Under the pieces are notes generated by a model that saw only the letters and a list, made by a program, of their open reading frames with translations, made no database searches and was not told the origin of the DNA. A DNA stretch of 64,000 nucleotides from NCBI RefSeq assembly GCF_009708175.1, contig NZ_WMBB01000012.1, positions 62,001 to 126,000 of the forward strand, given 5' to 3'. Source of the DNA: Nocardia aurantiaca (GTDB lineage: Bacteria > Actinomycetota > Actinomycetes > Mycobacteriales > Mycobacteriaceae). Below are positions 59,904 through 64,000 of the stretch, one piece after another; within the stretch, counting starts at the first letter, position 1, and the number at the start of each line of letters is the position of its first letter. Made by a program: the position numbers and the translations under genes.

Positions 59904-61667
59904 TTATTTCCCGACGATGCCGTACTGGGTGAGCAGCTCGCCGATCTCGTTGTTGCCGAGGCGCTTCGCCAGGCCGCGCCAGAGCAGGTCCGGACCCGGC
60001 AGATCGACCGGATCGCCGTCCCGCAGCCGGGTCATGGCGGCCAGCAGCGTGCGGACGTCGTAGGTGGAGTCGAAGACCTCCGGTACGCCGCGTTCGATGT
60101 CGAGGAGCTGGTAGGCGGCTTCCATACCGGTGCGGACCGAATACTCGGTGGTGAAGATGCAGTCGCGGCCGGTCTCGGCGAACTGACCGATGAAGGCGAA
60201 GTTCACCGAACCTCGCGGCACCACATCGGGGCGGTCACCGGCCTTGCGGGGCATGAAGAACGCGGTCACGTAGGGCATCATGACCGGCACGCACTGGGCC
60301 GAATTGGCGGCCAGGTCCGGAATCTCGGTCTCGGGAACGCCCAGGTGGTAGAGCCACTCCCGGGTGATCTCCTCGCCGGTGCACTCCTGCATGGTCTTCT
60401 TCACGTAGTCGCCCGGCTTGTCGACGAACAGCGAGTACACCCACACCACGATTTGATCCTTGGGCTGCTGCTTGAAGTGCGGCTGCCGGTTGACCGTCCA
60501 GCTCATCAGCCAGCTGGAGTCCTTCACCGTCACGATGCCGCCGGTGACGACCTTGCCGCTGAACGGATCTCGCTTGCAGATCTTCTGAATGTATTCGGGA
60601 ATGCGCTGATCCAGCGTGGTGACCGTGGCCGATTCCCACTTGGTCTCCGGAATGTGCGAGCCGAAGACGTCAGGGTGCCCGAAGGCCTTGTCCTTGGCGG
60701 CGATCCGACGCCACAGATCCCAGGCGGGGGCCGGGCCGTCATTGACCTTGGCGGGCGTGTGGTGGTCGCCCTCATCGGAGTTCTCGGTCAGCGAGCCGAT
60801 GGTCATCAGCAGCAGATCGTTCGGGCCCAGGTCCACGCCGCCCTCGACGCCCTCGCAGATCCAGTGAATCCTGGTGGCCTGCTTGCGATCCGCGGTGAGG
60901 TCGAAGTCGACATCGGTGACCGTGGTGTCGAATTTGAAGGTCACGCCCTGGTCCAGCAGCCAGCGGTACAGCGGCAGCACCAGCGACTCGTACTGGTTGT
61001 ACTTGGTGAACTTCAGCGCCGAGAAGTCCGGTAGGCCGCCGATGTGGTGGATGAAGCGGTGTAGGTACAGCTTCATCTCGAGGGCGCTGTGCCACTCCTC
61101 GAAGGCGAACATGGTGCGCCAGTACATCCAGAAGTTGCTCTCGAAGAAGTCCTCGGAGAACACCTCGTTGATGCGCTTGCCCTCCATCTCCTCGCGGGTA
61201 GCGAGGAAGATCTTGGTGATGTCCTGCTGCGCCCTGTTGTTCAGCGTGAAGAGGTTCTTGGTCTGCGCGCTCTGGCCACGGTTGACGGTGGCGCGCTCGA
61301 GCGAGAAATTGGGATCGTCCTTGTTGAGCCAGTAGAACTCGTCGAGCACACTCGCGCCCTCGACCTCGAGGGACGGGATCGTGCGGTACAAGTCCCACAG
61401 ACACTCGAAGTGATTCTCCATCTCGCGCCCACCGCGAATGACGAAGCCCTTCTTCGGTTTCTTGATGCCGTCGAGCGCGCCACCGGGTAGCTTCAGCTCT
61501 TCCAGAATGGTGATCTTTTCCCCGGGCATCTGCCCATCGCGGATGAGGAATGCCGCACCCGAGAGCGAGGCGAGACCCGAGCCGACGAACCAGGCCGTCT
61601 TCTCGTCGACGCCCGCCGGCTTGCGCGGCCGCGCGAAGGCTTCGTAATTGCCACTGCTGTAGAACAT
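59904..61667 (-). CDS. ohyA: Oleate hydratase (MCRA family)
   Basis: This 587-residue FAD-dependent fatty acid hydratase has TAWFVGSGLASLSGAAFLIRDG at the N-terminus, GGREMENHFECLWDLYRTIPS and PRGSVNFAFIGQFAE in the core. It adds water to the cis-9 double bond of oleate to form 10-hydroxystearate, a detoxification and lipid-modification reaction. The length is typical. AGGAG precedes the ATG. It is the last gene of an operon behind a TetR gene and a 3-hydroxyacyl-CoA dehydrogenase gene, so fatty-acid control is likely. Confidence 0.93.
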   Translation of the reverse strand: MFYSSGNYEAFARPRKPAGVDEKTAWFVGSGLASLSGAAFLIRDGQMPGEKITILEELKLPGGALDGIKKPKKGFVIRGGREMENHFECLWDLYRTIPSLEVEGASVLDEFYWLNKDDPNFSLERATVNRGQSAQTKNLFTLNNRAQQDITKIFLATREEMEGKRINEVFSEDFFESNFWMYWRTMFAFEEWHSALEMKLYLHRFIHHIGGLPDFSALKFTKYNQYESLVLPLYRWLLDQGVTFKFDTTVTDVDFDLTADRKQATRIHWICEGVEGGVDLGPNDLLLMTIGSLTENSDEGDHHTPAKVNDGPAPAWDLWRRIAAKDKAFGHPDVFGSHIPETKWESATVTTLDQRIPEYIQKICKRDPFSGKVVTGGIVTVKDSSWLMSWTVNRQPHFKQQPKDQIVVWVYSLFVDKPGDYVKKTMQECTGEEITREWLYHLGVPETEIPDLAANSAQCVPVMMPYVTAFFMPRKAGDRPDVVPRGSVNFAFIGQFAETGRDCIFTTEYSVRTGMEAAYQLLDIERGVPEVFDSTYDVRTLLAAMTRLRDGDPVDLPGPDLLWRGLAKRLGNNEIGELLTQYGIVGK

Positions 61668-61740
61668 GCGAACTCCTATCCGTGAAATGACTGGAAGCCC
61701 GGGCTTCAGAGGTTTCGCCCCTGAAGCCCGCTCCCGAGAA

Positions 61741-62601
61741 TCACGCCGTGTACTTGTAGAAACCCTCCCCGGTGGCGATGCCGAGTTTGCCCTGGTCGAT
61801 GTAGTTGTCCTTGAGCCACTTGGCGATTCGCTGCGCGGATTCGTCGCCGTTGGCCAGGATGTTGTAGGGCGTGGTCAGGCCGATGATGTCGAGGATCTGG
61901 AACGGTCCCGCCGGGGCGCCGGTGCCGATGCGCCAGGTCTTGTCCACCGCGTCGGGCTCGGCGTAGCCACCCTCGGCCAGGTTCATGGCCGCGTTCAACA
62001 GCGGCACCAGCAGCGAGTTCAGGACGTAGCCGGCCTTCTCCTTGTGCAGCTCGATGGGCACCATGCCGATGGCGGTGGCGAAGTCCACGACGGCCCGGTA
62101 GACGGCCGGATCGGTCTCGGCGGTGCCCATGATCTCGGCGGTATTGAAGTGCCACACCTGATTCGCGAAGTGCAGCGCCAGGAACTTGTCCGGGCGGCCG
62201 GTGAAGTCCTTCATGGCGCTGGGCAGCAGCGTGGAGGAGTTGGTGGCGAAGATGGTGCGCTCGGGCGCGAGCTTGCCCAAACGCTCGTAGGTCTCCTGCT
62301 TGATGGTGAGCACCTCCGGCACCGCCTCGATCACCAGGTCGGCGTCGGCGACGGCCGCGCCCAGATCGGAGGTCAGCGTGATGTCCGCCGCGGTCGTCTC
62401 GGCCTTGCCGTCGTCCGCGCCCGGCACCACCTGACGGTAGGTGGCGGCCAGTTTGTCGAAACGGTCGCGCGCCGCGGTCAGGGCCTCGTCATTGATGTCG
62501 TAGGCGGTGACGGCGAATCCGTGGAACGCGGTCTGGAATGCGATCTGGGAACCCAGAACTCCGGTGCCGAGCACGGTGACTTTGCCGATCTCGATGCTCA
62601 T
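61741..62601 (-). CDS. 3-hydroxyacyl-CoA dehydrogenase
   Basis: This 286-residue enzyme is of the FadB2/Hbd type: KVTVLGTGVLGSQIAFQTAFHG is the NAD motif, LVIEAVPEVLTIKQETY and FATNSSTLLPSAM are conserved, and FANQVWHFNTAEIMG carries the catalytic His. The C-terminal HCDH domain (about 185-286) is present. It oxidises 3-hydroxyacyl-CoA in beta-oxidation or reduces acetoacetyl-CoA. ATG 62601 has GGAGG at 8 bases. ATG 62607 overlaps the TetR stop by ATGA but has a poorly placed ribosome site. Confidence 0.92.
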   Translation of the reverse strand: MSIEIGKVTVLGTGVLGSQIAFQTAFHGFAVTAYDINDEALTAARDRFDKLAATYRQVVPGADDGKAETTAADITLTSDLGAAVADADLVIEAVPEVLTIKQETYERLGKLAPERTIFATNSSTLLPSAMKDFTGRPDKFLALHFANQVWHFNTAEIMGTAETDPAVYRAVVDFATAIGMVPIELHKEKAGYVLNSLLVPLLNAAMNLAEGGYAEPDAVDKTWRIGTGAPAGPFQILDIIGLTTPYNILANGDESAQRIAKWLKDNYIDQGKLGIATGEGFYKYTA

Positions 62602-62603
62602 TG

Positions 62604-63257
62604 TCATTGCCTCCCTGGGGATGTGAAGAATCCAGCGATAATCTGTGCGATCTGCGCCCGCAGATCCGCCATGGCGTCGTGGCCGGGACGGGTCCCGGTG
62701 GACGGTTGTACCAGTGCCAGGTGCAGGACGGCGAAGATGCTACGTCCGGCCACCCTGGCCCGCTCTTCCGAACGCTCCGAGCCGATTCCGTCGCGCCGCG
62801 CGTCGGCGACGAGCCGCTCGGCGATCATCGATTCCAGCCGTGCCACCAGCGCGAGCCCTGCGGAGCGGTACTTGTCGGTGGGCGAGCCGAACAACAACTC
62901 GCGCTGATAGACGATGGTGTTCTCGGGTTGTTGCGCGGCCGCCCGCAGCAGCGGCCGGATCATCGCGAACACCGCCTCGACGGTGTCGGTCCGCCGCCGC
63001 GCCGCCACGGCACCGTCCTCGAGTGCGGTCCGCAGTTCCTCGTTGTAAACCATGAGCAGCAGTTCGCCTTTGGACGCCGCGTACCGGAACAGCGTCCCCG
63101 CGGCGATATCCGCGCGATCGGAGATCTGCTGCGTGGTCGTGCCTTCGAATCCGTGTTCAGCGAACATCGCTGCGGCGGCCGCGAAGATGCGTGACTGCTT
63201 GTCGTGCATCTTCCGCTGCCGTCGGCTGACGTGCACCGATCTAGCCTGTGTGACCAT
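62604..63257 (-). CDS. TetR family regulator of the oleate hydratase operon
   Basis: This 217-residue TetR regulator has its HTH at about 20-70 (KQSRIFAAAAAMFAEHGFEGTTTQQISDRADIAAGTLFRYAASKGELLLMV). GGAGG precedes the ATG. It is the first gene of a three-gene operon with a 3-hydroxyacyl-CoA dehydrogenase and oleate hydratase genes, which makes a fatty acid or acyl-CoA its likely ligand. Two TGAG-type repeats lie just upstream, divergent from a molybdoenzyme gene. Confidence 0.9.
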   Translation of the reverse strand: MVTQARSVHVSRRQRKMHDKQSRIFAAAAAMFAEHGFEGTTTQQISDRADIAAGTLFRYAASKGELLLMVYNEELRTALEDGAVAARRRTDTVEAVFAMIRPLLRAAAQQPENTIVYQRELLFGSPTDKYRSAGLALVARLESMIAERLVADARRDGIGSERSEERARVAGRSIFAVLHLALVQPSTGTRPGHDAMADLRAQIAQIIAGFFTSPGRQ

Positions 63258-63285
63258 CGGACACCTCCAACCCTGCGTTCAGAAC

Positions 63286-63312
63286 TGAGTGGACTCAAAA
63301 ATGAGCGTACTC
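63286..63312. promoter_or_regulatory. TGAG/CTCA repeats, candidate TetR operator
   Basis: TGAGT-GG-ACTCA (63286-63297) is a perfect inverted repeat, and TGAGCGTACTC (63302-63312) is a second near-copy 16 bp on. Both lie between the TetR start and the divergent molybdoenzyme start. Confidence 0.6.
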
Positions 63313-63365
63313 CCGGTTATCGGAAGCGCAACCCGGGTGTCTGCGGCCGGGCGTATGTTGGTTGA

Positions 63366-64000
63366 ATGGCCACGCATCTCACCCACTGGGGCGTTTTCGA
63401 GGCGAGTAGCGACGGCGACCGGCTCACGGCGGTGCGGCCTTGGCGCGATGATCCGGAACCCACCCCGCTGATCGGGAATGTGGCATCGTCCCAACATCAT
63501 CCGGCGCGGATCGCGCAGCCCTATGTGCGAAAGGGCTGGCTGGAGAACGGTCCAGGGCCCGCGGCGCGTGGCGAGGACGAGTTCGTGCCGGTGTCGTGGG
63601 AGACCGCGCTGGATCTCCTGGCCGATGAATTGACCAGGGTGTATCGCGAATTCGGCCCGTCGGCGGTGTACGGCGGATCCTACGGCTGGGCCAGCGCCGG
63701 GCGATTCCATCACGCGCAGAGCCAGGTTCACCGCTTTCTGAATTGCCTCGGTGGTTATGTCTCGCACCGCAACAGCTACAGCCTGGGCGCGTCGACCGTG
63801 CTGCTGCCGCACATCCTCGCCGATATGGGCACGATCATGTCGCACGCCACGACGAAGTCCGTGCTGGCCGAGCATTCGAAGCTGGTGGTCTCGTTCGGGG
63901 GTCTGGCGCCGAAGAACGCGGCGGTGGCGCCGGGCGGGGTCTCCCGTCACAACGGCCGGGGCTGGATCGAGACGGCGCGGGGGAACGGCTGCCGGTTCGT
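63366..64000 (+). CDS. Molybdopterin S-/N-oxide reductase (BisC/TorA-like), partial
   Basis: This is the N-terminal 211 codons of a molybdopterin oxidoreductase of the DMSO-reductase family, cut by the window edge (full proteins are about 750 residues). HLTHWGVFEA at the start, GNVASSQHHPARIAQPYVRKG and the molybdenum-ligand region SYGWASAGRFHHAQSQ are typical of biotin sulfoxide, TMAO and DMSO reductases. It has no N-terminal Tat signal or [4Fe-4S] motif, so it is more like cytoplasmic BisC. It reduces S- or N-oxides. It is divergent from the TetR gene. Confidence 0.85.
   Translation, partial: MATHLTHWGVFEASSDGDRLTAVRPWRDDPEPTPLIGNVASSQHHPARIAQPYVRKGWLENGPGPAARGEDEFVPVSWETALDLLADELTRVYREFGPSAVYGGSYGWASAGRFHHAQSQVHRFLNCLGGYVSHRNSYSLGASTVLLPHILADMGTIMSHATTKSVLAEHSKLVVSFGGLAPKNAAVAPGGVSRHNGRGWIETARGNGCRF

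Noticed and set aside
1..64000. CRISPR arrays, insertion sequences, integrases or toxin-antitoxin pairs
   Set aside because: I found no regularly spaced repeat set, transposase or integrase protein, flanking target duplications or recognisable toxin family.

Overview
The window is GC-rich actinobacterial chromosome with the gene set of a mycolic-acid bacterium of the order Mycobacteriales, most probably Nocardia. The supporting genes are Lsr2, a KasA/KasB-type ketosynthase next to a FadD32-like fatty-acyl-AMP ligase and a DesA1-like desaturase, a ChoD-type sterol oxidase, an EthA-like monooxygenase, oleate hydratase, F420/LLM and DUF2236 oxidoreductases, and many TetR regulators. Genus assignment is inference. 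I see no rRNA, tRNA, CRISPR array, insertion sequence, phage gene or replication origin. The last gene runs off the right edge.

Layout, left to right. 1-8.6 kb: Lsr2, a large BTAD/AAA regulator, a small unknown protein, an M20 amidohydrolase and a Clp-family AAA+ ATPase that lacks a ClpP-docking loop. 8.7-15.3 kb: glycerol locus with glpD-glpK transcribed leftward, and a divergent IclR regulator, a second glycerol kinase and a DUF72 gene; a palindromic operator lies between the arms. 15.6-20.2 kb: lipid island with desaturase, ketosynthase and acyl-AMP ligase. 20.3-25.9 kb: FMN reductase, lipase, a truncated Baeyer-Villiger monooxygenase remnant, cholesterol oxidase and nitronate monooxygenase. 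26-29.6 kb: two DUF2236 genes, each divergent from its own TetR gene across clear palindromes. 29.7-37.3 kb: alkyl sulfatase, TetR, cold-shock protein and MerR, then an M20/MFS pair divergent from a tandem Lrp/AsnC regulator.

37.6-42.7 kb holds a tight five-gene operon: an acetolactate-synthase-like ThDP enzyme, a SRPBCC cyclase, a KAS III-like enzyme whose active-site His is replaced by Asn, a HisC-like aminotransferase and an OhrR-type MarR regulator. I read it as an uncharacterised small-molecule pathway, possibly redox controlled. 42.8-45.3 kb: Mut7-C/ThiS-like protein and EthA-like monooxygenase.

45.3-49.7 kb is the most unusual part. An XRE regulator with a private C-terminal domain is translationally coupled to a 799-residue fusion of a fold-type I aminotransferase and an alanine-dehydrogenase/PntA-like NAD(P) domain. 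Two small unknown genes are divergent across a 378-bp, relatively AT-rich region.

49.7-64 kb: LLM oxidoreductase, MarR/rhodanese pair, dienelactone hydrolase, GntR-MFS pair, hotdog thioesterase, secreted small protein, carboxylesterase, SGNH hydrolase and a possible SGNH remnant, SnoaL-like protein, a TetR / 3-hydroxyacyl-CoA dehydrogenase / oleate hydratase operon, and the start of a molybdopterin S/N-oxide reductase.
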